This document shows, one piece after another, positions 38,600 to 45,957 of a DNA stretch of 64,000 nt. How positions within the stretch are numbered: position 1 is the first letter of the stretch; every line of letters starts with the position of its first letter. Made by a program: the position numbers and the translations under genes. The DNA comes from Candidatus Zixiibacteriota bacterium (lineage in GTDB: Bacteria; Desulfobacterota; Binatia; UBA9968): assembly GCA_035574315.1 (NCBI GenBank), contig DATLYW010000033.1:124001-188000 (forward strand), read 5' to 3'. The notes beneath the pieces are model-generated. The model was not told the DNA's origin, made no database searches, and worked only from the letters and a program-made list of their open reading frames with translations.

Positions 38600-38887
38600 A
38601 TGGTGGTGGGAGTTCTCAAGCTCAGCCTCCTCCTGCCCGAGAACCACTCGTTGAAAGGCAAACGGGGGGTGTTGAGGAGCATCCAGGCACGCGTGGCCAA
38701 CCGCTTCAACGTTTCGGTGACGGAGTGCGGGGACCAGGACCTCTGGCAGCACGCCGTTCTCGGCTTTGGAGCGGTGGGGAGCAGCCGGCAGGTGGTCGAG
38801 GCGATGCTCCAGAAGCTCGTCGAATTCATCGACGGCCTCGGGCTGGCACAGGTGGGAAAGGCCGAAACCGAGTTTTTCTCCTGCTAG
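38600..38887 (+). CDS. DUF503 (YlxP) family protein
   Basis: A 95-residue protein with the DUF503 pattern: VVGVLKLSLLLPENHSLKGKRGVLRSI, then NRFNVSVTECGDQDLWQHAVLGFGAV. Members nearly always lie between infB and rbfA, as here; function is unknown but a ribosome-maturation role has been suggested. The start follows infB by 21 bases. Confidence 0.92.
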   Translation: MVVGVLKLSLLLPENHSLKGKRGVLRSIQARVANRFNVSVTECGDQDLWQHAVLGFGAVGSSRQVVEAMLQKLVEFIDGLGLAQVGKAETEFFSC

Positions 38888-38924
38888 CCCGCGGCGGCTC
38901 GGAAATTTCGGGAATACCGGAGCC

Positions 38925-39266
38925 ATGGACTACCAGCGCGCCGACCGCGTCGGCGATCTGCTCGTGGAGCTGATCTCGGAGCTGCTGCGCGCCGAGGTTC
39001 GCGACCCGCGCATCCGGGAGGTGACCATCACCGGTGCGAAGGTCACCCGGGACCTGCGGCAGGCCCGGATCTATTTCACCACTCTCGGAGGGGCGGCCGA
39101 CAAGGACGAGGTGCTGGCCGGGCTCAAGAGCGCGGCGGGGTTTATCCGGTCGAAAGTTGCCAGGCAATTGAATCTGCGGTTCGTTCCCGCCATCGAGTTC
39201 GTTCACGACGAAAGCCAGGACCAGGCTCAGCGCATCGACGCCCTGCTCAAACAAGCCAAGCGTTGA
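38925..39266 (+). CDS. rbfA: 30S ribosome-binding factor RbfA
   Basis: A 113-residue KH-like protein that aids late 16S rRNA maturation and cold adaptation. ATG 38925 gives MDYQRADRVGDLLVELISELL, the normal start. VRDPRIREVTITGAKVTRDLRQARIYFTTLG and LRFVPAIEFVHDES complete the family pattern. The stop codon lies 29 bases before the preferred truB start. Confidence 0.95.
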   Translation: MDYQRADRVGDLLVELISELLRAEVRDPRIREVTITGAKVTRDLRQARIYFTTLGGAADKDEVLAGLKSAAGFIRSKVARQLNLRFVPAIEFVHDESQDQAQRIDALLKQAKR

Positions 39267-39295
39267 GACGGCGTCGCGCCGCGGATGTGCCGGCC

Positions 39296-40195
39296 ATGCT
39301 GGAAAACGGGATCCTGCTCATCGACAAGCCTGAAGGGCCGTCCTCGGCTCAAGTGGTGCATCGGGTCAAGACGCTGCTCGGCGCGCGGAAAGTCGGGCAT
39401 CTCGGCACGCTGGATCCTTTTGCCTCCGGCCTGCTGGTGGTCGGCGTCAACGAAGGTACCAAGATCGCAGACGTGTTTTTGAGCGCGCCCAAGAGCTACC
39501 GCGGAATCATGGCGCTCGGGGTGGCCACCGATTCGCAGGACGCGACCGGCAAGGTGGTGGAGGTGCGCCCAGTTCCCTTCTTCGGCGAGCCGGAGCTGGA
39601 AGACCTCGCGCGCCGGTTCACCGGCGAGCTCAAGCAGGTGCCCCCGATGTTTTCGGCCCTCAAGAAGGACGGCATGCGTCTTTACCGGCTGGCCCGGCAG
39701 GGCAAAGAGGTGCCGCGCGAGCCGCGCACGATTCGGGTCGAGCGGCTGGGACTGAAGAAGCTCAGCGACTCGGAGATCGAGTTCGAGGTGACCTGCTCGC
39801 GAGGAACCTACGTGCGCACGCTTGCCGCCGACATGGGCACCGCCATGGGCTGCGGTGCGCATCTGAAGAGCCTGAGGCGGACCGCCTGCGGCCCCCTTAC
39901 GCTCGACCAGGCGCTCAAGATGGAGGTGGTCGAGCGCCTCCTTGGCAAGAGTCGCTCTCCTCTACTGCCGATCAACTCGGCCCTGGCGCACATCCGTGCG
40001 GTCTGCTGGGACCGCCGCTGGGTCACCCAGCTCAGGCTGGGACAGCAGAAAATCCTGAGCCAGCTCGGAAGGCCGCAGCAGGGAGAAACCCTGGTGCGGG
40101 TCGTCGATCCGCAAGGGCGCCTGGTGGCCCTGGTGGAGTGGAGCGATGGACCCGCAACTTGCGGCTGGCGTCTCGCCCGCGTGTTCCGCGAGTAG
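39296..40195 (+). CDS. truB: tRNA pseudouridine(55) synthase
   Basis: Isomerises U55 in the T loop of tRNAs. ATG 39296 gives 299 residues beginning MLENGILLIDKPEGPSSAQVV; a TTG at 39263 overlapping rbfA would add 11 Arg-rich residues. The catalytic aspartate is in VGHLGTLDPFASGLL. Further TruB blocks are VPPMFSALKKDGMRLYRLARQGKEV and CSRGTYVRTLAADMG. A short C-terminal PUA-like region follows. In many relatives rpsO and pnp come next; here the next gene is pckG. Confidence 0.95.
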   Translation: MLENGILLIDKPEGPSSAQVVHRVKTLLGARKVGHLGTLDPFASGLLVVGVNEGTKIADVFLSAPKSYRGIMALGVATDSQDATGKVVEVRPVPFFGEPELEDLARRFTGELKQVPPMFSALKKDGMRLYRLARQGKEVPREPRTIRVERLGLKKLSDSEIEFEVTCSRGTYVRTLAADMGTAMGCGAHLKSLRRTACGPLTLDQALKMEVVERLLGKSRSPLLPINSALAHIRAVCWDRRWVTQLRLGQQKILSQLGRPQQGETLVRVVDPQGRLVALVEWSDGPATCGWRLARVFRE

Positions 40196-40216
40196 CGGCC
40201 GGGGGGCCGGGCTCGG

Positions 40217-40246
40217 TTGACTTCCCGCCGGCCGATCGGATAGTTT
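40217..40246 (+). promoter_or_regulatory. Putative promoter of pckG
   Basis: TTGACT (40217-40222), 18 bases, TAGTTT (40241-40246). It would leave a leader of about 120 bases before the pckG start, in which I saw no recognised regulatory RNA. Confidence 0.4.
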
Positions 40247-40371
40247 GATCGAGTGTCTGGCAGCGCCCGGCCGAACCAGCCTCCCGCGAAGTTCGCAAGC
40301 TCCTGCAGACAGAATCTGAGCCCCGGCCCGCGAGATGGTGCCGGGAAACCACAGGGGGAGATGATTTTCAC

Positions 40372-42147
40372 ATGAGCAACCCGAATGCGCCGGTAACGGC
40401 CAACCGCCACGTTCAAAGCTGGGTCAAGGAGGTCGCGGATCTCTGCCGCCCCGACGACGTCTTCTGGTGCGACGGATCCGAGGATGAGCGCGACCGTTTG
40501 ATCGAGATCGCGCTGCGCTGCGGCGACCTCATGCCGCTCAACGGCGAAAAGCTGCCGGGGTGCTATCTCCACCGTAGCGCGGCGAACGACGTGGCGCGCA
40601 CGGAGGACCTGACCTTCGTCTGCACGCCCGAGCGGGACGACGCGGGTCCGAACAACAACTGGATGGCTCCCGCCGAATCGTACGATCGCCTGGCGAAGAT
40701 TCTGGCCGGCTCGATGCACGGTCGCACCCTGTACGTGATTCCTTTTCTCATGGGCCCCGAGGGCTCGCCGTTCAGCAAGGTGGGGATCCAGGTTACCGAC
40801 AGCGTCTACGTCGTGCTCAACATGCGGATCATGACGCGGATGGGAAACGTCGCGCTGCGCCATCTCGGGGACTCCGACGATTTCACTCGCTGTCTCCACG
40901 GCAAGGCCGATCTCGACCCGAAGCGCCGCTTCATCTGCCACTATCCGCAGGACAACACGATCTGGAGCGTCGGCTCGGGCTACGGCGGCAACGCGCTGCT
41001 GGCGAAGAAGTGCCTGGCGCTCCGGATCGCGAGCAAGCTGGGGCATGCGGAAGGCTGGCTGGCGGAGCACATGTTGATCGTCGGCGTGGAGAGTCCGGAA
41101 GGGGAAGTGAGCTACATCTGCGGCGCGTTCCCGAGCGCTTGCGGCAAGACCAACCTGGCGATGCTCGTCCCGCCGGAAGGGATGAAGGGCTGGAAAATCC
41201 GCACCATCGGGGACGACATCTCATGGCTGCGCATCGGCCCGGACGGCAGGCTCTGGGCGATCAATCCGGAAGCAGGCTTTTTCGGCGTCGCTCCCGGGAC
41301 CGGCTCGAAAACCAACCGCAACGCGATGGCGATGCTCGGCCGAGACACGATCTTTACCAACGTCGCCCTGCGTTCGGACGGGACGGTCTGGTGGGAGGGG
41401 CACGACGATCCCCCGCCCGAAGGTGCTCTGGACTGGAGGGGCCGCCCATGGAATCCCGACAGCGGCGAGCCCGCCGCCCATCCCAATTCGCGCTTCACCG
41501 TTTCGCTGAAGCAGTGCCCCACCTATGCGCCCGAATGGGAGTCGCCCCAGGGGGTTCCGATCAGCGCGATCCTGTTCGGGGCGCGGCGGGCGAGCCTCGT
41601 GCCGCTGGTTTTCGAGGCGTTCGACTGGCAGCACGGCACATTTCTCGGCGCCACTCTCGCTTCGGAAACCACGGCCGCGGCCACGGGAGCGGTCGGCGTC
41701 GTGCGCCGCGACCCCATGGCCATGCTGCCTTTCTGCGGTTACAACATGGGAGATTACTGGGCCCACTGGCTCGCGATGGGAAAGCGAGCCTCGAGACCGC
41801 CCAAAATCTTCCGCGTGAACTGGTTCAGGCGCGACGAGCACGGAAAGTTCATCTGGCCGGGATTCGGGGAAAATCTCCGTGTGCTGCGATGGATCGTCGA
41901 GCGCTGCAAGGGGGCCGGCCAGGCGGAGGAGAGCGCGATCGGCTATCTGCCCAGGCCTTCGAGCCTGAACGGCGGCGGGCTCGACCTCGGCCGCTCGGAC
42001 CTCGAGCGGCTCCTGGGCGTGGAGCGCGACGGCTGGATGGCGAACCTGAGAAGCCAGCGAGAGTTCTTTGAGCGGTTCGGTGACCGCCTGCCGGCAGGGA
42101 TTCGAGAGGAACAGGAAGCGCTGGCGCGCCGGCTCAAAGCGAAGTAA
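40372..42147 (+). CDS. pckG: Phosphoenolpyruvate carboxykinase (GTP)
   Basis: Converts oxaloacetate and GTP to PEP, CO2 and GDP at the start of gluconeogenesis. The 591-residue length fits the GTP class. The active-site P-loop and Cys are in GAFPSACGKTNLAML, the Mn-binding region in IGDDISWLRIGPDGRL, and the guanine-binding segments PEAGFFGVAPGTG and FCGYNMGDYW are present. ATG 40372 follows AGGGGGAGATG. The gene stands alone with its own likely promoter and a hairpin 37 bases after its stop. Confidence 0.97.
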   Translation: MSNPNAPVTANRHVQSWVKEVADLCRPDDVFWCDGSEDERDRLIEIALRCGDLMPLNGEKLPGCYLHRSAANDVARTEDLTFVCTPERDDAGPNNNWMAPAESYDRLAKILAGSMHGRTLYVIPFLMGPEGSPFSKVGIQVTDSVYVVLNMRIMTRMGNVALRHLGDSDDFTRCLHGKADLDPKRRFICHYPQDNTIWSVGSGYGGNALLAKKCLALRIASKLGHAEGWLAEHMLIVGVESPEGEVSYICGAFPSACGKTNLAMLVPPEGMKGWKIRTIGDDISWLRIGPDGRLWAINPEAGFFGVAPGTGSKTNRNAMAMLGRDTIFTNVALRSDGTVWWEGHDDPPPEGALDWRGRPWNPDSGEPAAHPNSRFTVSLKQCPTYAPEWESPQGVPISAILFGARRASLVPLVFEAFDWQHGTFLGATLASETTAAATGAVGVVRRDPMAMLPFCGYNMGDYWAHWLAMGKRASRPPKIFRVNWFRRDEHGKFIWPGFGENLRVLRWIVERCKGAGQAEESAIGYLPRPSSLNGGGLDLGRSDLERLLGVERDGWMANLRSQREFFERFGDRLPAGIREEQEALARRLKAK

Positions 42148-42183
42148 AGAGCCGAAAAGGCGTCGAGCGCATGCCCCGGCGAA

Positions 42184-42200
42184 CCTCCGGACAACGGAGG
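42184..42200 (+). terminator. Possible terminator hairpin after pckG
   Basis: CCTCCG (42184-42189), 5-base loop, CGGAGG (42195-42200), followed by CCTTTCGGGTTT rather than a pure T run. It is the only clear hairpin close to the pckG stop. Confidence 0.35.
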
Positions 42201-42351
42201 CCTTTCGGGTTTGAGCTCGATCGAGCGAACCCCCTTCAATCAGGCCCCGCCGTCCGGTGCGACCGGAACGGTGAGATCAGGCCTTTGCCATCTCTCGCGG
42301 GGTGTCTTTCGAGATCTCTTTTGGGGGCAGTGTAACGGTCTGAAATTTTAG

Positions 42352-42380
42352 TTGATTTTTTCCCGCCCTGCCCGTACCAT
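42352..42380 (+). promoter_or_regulatory. Putative promoter of the 174-residue hypothetical gene
   Basis: TTGATT (42352-42357), 17 bases, TACCAT (42375-42380), four of six matches each. The predicted start site is near 42387, just before the GGGGAG ribosome-binding site. The -35 lies in a short AT-rich patch. The rest of the 254-base gap after pckG shows no gene. Confidence 0.5.
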
Positions 42381-42401
42381 TTCAAGTCCGGGGAGCGGTG
42401 T

Positions 42402-42926
42402 ATGCCAGTCAAAGCCGTGGGCGCCGCCCGAGGGGCTCGCATGAAGCGGCGAATCAGCTATTCGATGGCTTTACGGTGTATCGGGCAGGACCTGGAGTTG
42501 CGCGGCCTGAGAACCTTTGTCATCGAGCCGGAGGCCGGCCAGTACCTCGTACGATGCGGCTATCAGTCGCCGCCGGCCGAAATGCCGGTCACGCTGAGCT
42601 ACACCGACGAGGACATCGAGGCGCTGGATCAAGCGGGAAAGGAAAGGCGGGGTAAGGTACCCGCTCCAAAGGAATTTCTCAATCCGGTTCAGATCTTACG
42701 GACCATCGGGGGATACCTGGACCGGCTCGAAGCGCGCCTGATCCGCATTTCCAACAACCATCCTTCCGGCCAGGACGGCCTGTTCAAAACAGAGTACGAA
42801 ACCCAAGACGGCGAGCGGGTCACCGACGACCGTGCCGGGTCGGCGATCTACGATCTATGCGTGAGCATGTACAAGCAGAGAGGGCGGTTGACCGGGACCG
42901 GCTCCCGCTACGGCCGCTGGCGATAG
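42402..42926 (+). CDS. Hypothetical protein, 174 residues
   Basis: Not recognised. The protein starts with a basic segment (Lys/Arg in the first 17 residues), then SMALRCIGQDLELRGLRTFVIEPEAG and LVRCGYQSPP, a possible small alpha/beta domain. A TYD-like acidic stretch, SYTDEDIEALDQAGKERRG, comes next. The C-terminal half has a helix-rich part (FLNPVQILRTIGGYLDRLEARL) and ends in a basic tail. No signal peptide or membrane segment. A near-consensus promoter and strong GGGGAG support expression. An internal ATG at 42441 would remove the basic leader. It precedes the J-domain gene by 65 bp. Confidence 0.65.
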   Translation: MPVKAVGAARGARMKRRISYSMALRCIGQDLELRGLRTFVIEPEAGQYLVRCGYQSPPAEMPVTLSYTDEDIEALDQAGKERRGKVPAPKEFLNPVQILRTIGGYLDRLEARLIRISNNHPSGQDGLFKTEYETQDGERVTDDRAGSAIYDLCVSMYKQRGRLTGTGSRYGRWR

Positions 42927-42991
42927 CTCCCGCCGGCTCTCCGGCACCGACGCTGGATGCCGGGTAAACCCCCGCCGGAGGCGAATCGGCT

Positions 42992-43474
42992 TTGGACAAC
43001 CCCGATTACTATTCGCTGCTCGGCATTTCCCGAAACGCGAGCCCTGCGGAAATCAAGCAGGCCTACCGCAAGATGGTGTTCCGCTACCATCCCGACCGGA
43101 ACCCGGGAGACAGGGATGCGGCGGAAAAGTTCAAGCAGGTCCTCGAGGCGTACGGCGTGCTTTCGGACTCGGCCAAGCGCGCCGACTACGACCAGGCCAC
43201 GCGCCCTGAGGGCGAGGGCCCGCGGGAGCGCGAGAGCCGGGAGGAGACGTTCGGCGCAAGCCCCGGCGACGGTTTTCGCTTCTCCTACGAGTTCAAGCAA
43301 AAGGTCGAGCCTCAGCCCAAGTGCCCGCAGTGCGCGGCGGTCGGGATCGAGTACGTGGTCTCGCGCAAGGGGGGCTCGGGCGGCACGCGCGGGAAGCAGT
43401 TCGTGCTGTCCCCTTTCAACATCATCTTCTGCAGTGAATGCGGCCACGTTTACGGCGTGACCGCGCAGACCTGA
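42992..43474 (+). CDS. J-domain protein with C-terminal zinc ribbon
   Basis: A 160-residue DnaK co-chaperone-like protein. Residues about 4-70 are a J domain with the essential HPD in [12 protein letters not shown] Glu/Arg-rich linker follows, then a four-cysteine zinc ribbon made of CPQC (near residue 111) and CSEC (near residue 149). This is not the DnaJ type with four CxxCxGxG repeats. The likely start is TTG 42992 with GGAGG upstream. The zinc ribbon may recruit a specific client; which one is unknown. No dnaK or grpE is nearby. Confidence 0.88.
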   Translation: MDNPDYYSLLGISRNASPAEIKQAYRKMVFRYHPDRNPGDRDAAEKFKQVLEAYGVLSDSAKRADYDQATRPEGEGPRERESREETFGASPGDGFRFSYEFKQKVEPQPKCPQCAAVGIEYVVSRKGGSGGTRGKQFVLSPFNIIFCSECGHVYGVTAQT

Positions 43475-43492
43475 GACCTCCGGGCGTCCCGT

Positions 43493-44254
43493 TCAGTAGA
43501 GGACGCCCCCGCCTTCCACCACCAGCAGCTGGCCCGTCATGAAGTCGCTTTCGGAGCTCGCCAGGAAGAGCGCCGTGCCTACGACGTCCGCGGGCGTCTC
43601 GACCCGCTTGAAGCAGCGCTTTTCGACGCTACCCTCGCGGCGCTTGCGCACCGCGTCGGTCACCGCCTCCTCGCTCATCGTCGAGCCCGGGGTCATACAG
43701 TTGACGTTGATGTTCCAGTCGCCGAGCTGGCGCGCCATCACTCGCGTGAGCGCCACCACGCCTCCCTTGGCGGCGGTGTAGTGCGGCATGTTGCCCGAGC
43801 CGCTGAAAAACGTGCCGGAGGCGATGTTGATGATCTTGCCGGCGCGCTGACGCTTCATCACGGGAATGACCGCTTTGCAGCAGAGAAAGACGCCCTTCAG
43901 ATTGACCTCGAGAACCCGATCCCACTCGTGTGGCTCGAGCTCCTCGAGCGGCCCTTTCCACAATCGCTGGGTTACGTAGATCGCCGCGTTGTTGAGCAGC
44001 ACGTCGATGCGGCCGTAGCGATCCACCGTCTCCCGCACCAGGCCCTGGAGCGAAGTGAAGTCCCTGACATCCGTCGGGCGCGCCCAGGCCGAAAGCCCCG
44101 CTCCCGAGAGCGCGTCCGCAACGGCCGCGCCGCCGCGGGCGTCGATGTCGGCGATCACGACATGGGCGCCCTCCTCGGCAAAGCGGCGCGCGTAGGCACG
44201 GCCGATTCCGTGGGCCGCCCCGGTGATGATCGCAACCCTGTTCTGCAGTCGCAC
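43493..44254 (-). CDS. Short-chain dehydrogenase/reductase
   Basis: A 253-residue classical SDR. The NAD(P)-binding motif is TGAAHGIG near residue 12, NNAA marks the beta4 motif, the catalytic Ser is in NIASGTFF, and YTAAKGG gives the Tyr/Lys pair. An Asp after beta2 (VIADIDA) suggests NAD preference. The start is taken as GTG 44254, which has GGGGGAG upstream and yields RLQNRVAIITG; longer frames run into chdC. It lies 16 bases after chdC on the same strand. Substrate is unknown. Confidence 0.9.
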   Translation of the reverse strand: MRLQNRVAIITGAAHGIGRAYARRFAEEGAHVVIADIDARGGAAVADALSGAGLSAWARPTDVRDFTSLQGLVRETVDRYGRIDVLLNNAAIYVTQRLWKGPLEELEPHEWDRVLEVNLKGVFLCCKAVIPVMKRQRAGKIINIASGTFFSGSGNMPHYTAAKGGVVALTRVMARQLGDWNINVNCMTPGSTMSEEAVTDAVRKRREGSVEKRCFKRVETPADVVGTALFLASSESDFMTGQLLVVEGGGVLY

Positions 44255-44270
44255 GTCGTCTCCCCCTATC

Positions 44271-45131
44271 TCACGTGAATGCCGGAGTTCTCCCTTCCAG
44301 CAGCGTCGGCAGGTTGGCCGGAGGAAAGCGCAGGCCGACGAAAAAACCGCCGAACAGCCCGTAGACGGCGCTGGCTTCATCGAAGCGCATTTCGTAGACC
44401 AGCTTCTTGAAGACCAGCGGGTCGTCCGCGAAGAGGTCCACTCCCCATTCCCAGTCGTCGAAGCCGATCGAGCCGGAGATGATCTGGATCACCCGCCCCG
44501 CGTAGCGCCGGCCGATCAAGCCGTGCTCGCGCATCATCGCCTGCCGGCGGGCGATCGGCTCGCTGTACCAATTCTTGTGCTCGCCCCGGAGCTTGTTCAT
44601 CGGATAGAAGCAGAGGTAACGGCGCAAGGGTATTTCCGGCCAGAGGCGGGCCGCGGAGGCTTCGCGCTGCCGAGCGAGCTCGGCGTCGACCTCCCGGTTC
44701 CACTCCGCCGTCCCCGGTTGAAGTCCCCTCGCGAGCCATTCGGCATAGAGCTTGACGGAAGCCTCGTAGAGCCCCAGCTCGATCACCGACACGTAAGAAG
44801 GTCCGGGCTCGAGAAACTCGCGCAACCGGCTGTGGGCGATCCGCAGCTCGGCCTGGTTCAGCTCGTCGAGGGTGCGCCGGAAATGAAGGATCATGAGATC
44901 GCCCTTGTGTCCGACGACCGAATAGAGCGCCGTCCGGCCGGGGTCGGCCTGCTCGAGGGAGGCGAAAAGCGCCATCGCCCTGTCGAGAATCGTTCGCTGG
45001 TCCGACGCGCCGAGCGCGCGCCACGCCGGCCAGCGGATCCGGAACAACTGGTGCAGTACGTAGGAGCCGTCCAGCGTGAGCGGGGCGGCCGGGAGGGGAA
45101 CGGTCTGCGGAAACGGAGCTTCGGGACTCAT
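44271..45131 (-). CDS. chdC: Coproheme decarboxylase / chlorite-dismutase-family heme protein (ChdC/HemQ)
   Basis: A 286-residue protein of the chlorite dismutase superfamily. The HemQ-type blocks are clear: CFYPMNKLRGEHKNWY containing the catalytic Tyr used for radical decarboxylation, then MREHGLIGRRYAGRVIQIISG and DDWEWGVDLFADDPLVFKKL. The Arg needed by true chlorite dismutases is not evident. ChdC converts coproheme to heme b in the coproporphyrin-dependent route, so its presence suggests that route, or a mixed one, in this organism. It lies 7 bases after DUF4126. Confidence 0.88.
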   Translation of the reverse strand: MSPEAPFPQTVPLPAAPLTLDGSYVLHQLFRIRWPAWRALGASDQRTILDRAMALFASLEQADPGRTALYSVVGHKGDLMILHFRRTLDELNQAELRIAHSRLREFLEPGPSYVSVIELGLYEASVKLYAEWLARGLQPGTAEWNREVDAELARQREASAARLWPEIPLRRYLCFYPMNKLRGEHKNWYSEPIARRQAMMREHGLIGRRYAGRVIQIISGSIGFDDWEWGVDLFADDPLVFKKLVYEMRFDEASAVYGLFGGFFVGLRFPPANLPTLLEGRTPAFT

Positions 45132-45138
45132 CGGGATC

Positions 45139-45777
45139 TCAGCTCGACGGCGTGGCCCCCGGCAACACGGGCTCGTCGGATTTGGCGCCGCGCAGCCGTT
45201 CGCGGAGCGCCCGGAACCCTCGCCTGGCGAGCCGAAAGAGCCTGGGCGTCAGCCAGGCGACGGCGGCGGTAAAAGCCGCGACCAGCAGCAACATGATGAG
45301 CGGGTGATTGAAGATCATCCACAGGCTTCCCAGGACGGTGAGGTCCTCCGCGACGCTCGCCGCCCAGTTGCTGAACGGCTCCGGGCTGACGTTGATCGCC
45401 AGCCGCGTGGCCGCCTTGGTCGCATGGGCGGCCAGGGCTACGGTTCCGCCGGCGAGAACCGCCGCCAGCTCCAGCGCCGGGTTGAGGTCTCCGAGAGACC
45501 GTGCCGCCAGGATCGCTCCGGCAGGGACGCGAATGAAAGTATGGAGCACGTCCCAGCCGCTGTCGACGTAGGGGACCTTGTCGGCGAAGAACTCGACCAC
45601 GTACATCACGCAGGCGACGGCGATGACGAGCGGATGCGTCAAGACTTCGAGGTCGGGAGGTAAAGCGATCATCTGCAGCCGCCCGGCGATCCCCAGAGCG
45701 GCCACCGTCGCGTACAGGTTGATGCCCGAAGTCCAGGCCGTGCCCATCGCCAGGCTCAACGCTTCCAGGGTGCCCAT
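45139..45777 (-). CDS. DUF4126 family membrane protein
   Basis: A 212-residue integral membrane protein with about five or six hydrophobic segments (ALSLAMGTAWTSGINLYATV, PLVIAVACVMYVVEFFADKV, and AALAGGTVALAAHATKAATRL-like parts). The N-terminal TSGINLYATV and FFADKVPYVDSGWD elements are characteristic of DUF4126. Start ATG 45777 is preferred over ATG 45789 because GGAG then lies eight bases upstream. Function is unknown. The basic C-terminal tail is cytoplasmic by the positive-inside rule. It is followed by chdC. Confidence 0.88.
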   Translation of the reverse strand: MGTLEALSLAMGTAWTSGINLYATVAALGIAGRLQMIALPPDLEVLTHPLVIAVACVMYVVEFFADKVPYVDSGWDVLHTFIRVPAGAILAARSLGDLNPALELAAVLAGGTVALAAHATKAATRLAINVSPEPFSNWAASVAEDLTVLGSLWMIFNHPLIMLLLVAAFTAAVAWLTPRLFRLARRGFRALRERLRGAKSDEPVLPGATPSS

Positions 45778-45819
45778 GGCGAGCTCCATCGCCGCGTACG
45801 CCGGCTGCGGCGTTCATGG

Positions 45820-45957
45820 CGGTAAAGGTTCAAGCCGTTCCGGGCCGCCTCGCCGCAGTTGAAAAGCTCAGGGAGAACGACCGGGGACCGGAAACCGAAG
45901 ACCGGTACGAACTGCTCGCTGCTCACGGCTCAGCGGGAACCGGAAACGGGAAACTCC
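45820..45957 (+). repeat. Modular intergenic repeat, copy C
   Basis: This gap between ubiD and DUF4126 has GGTTCAAGCCGTTCCGGGCC, ACCGGAAACCGAAGACCGG, AACTGCTCGCTGCTCACGG and GGAACCGGAAACGGGAAA. These correspond to modules of copies A and B but in a different order and number. No gene of its own. Confidence 0.7.

Noticed and set aside
42240-42300. Structured small RNA after pckG
   Set aside because: Several short stems can be drawn (for example GAGAT/ATCTC) but with bulges and no promoter or terminator to define an RNA gene.
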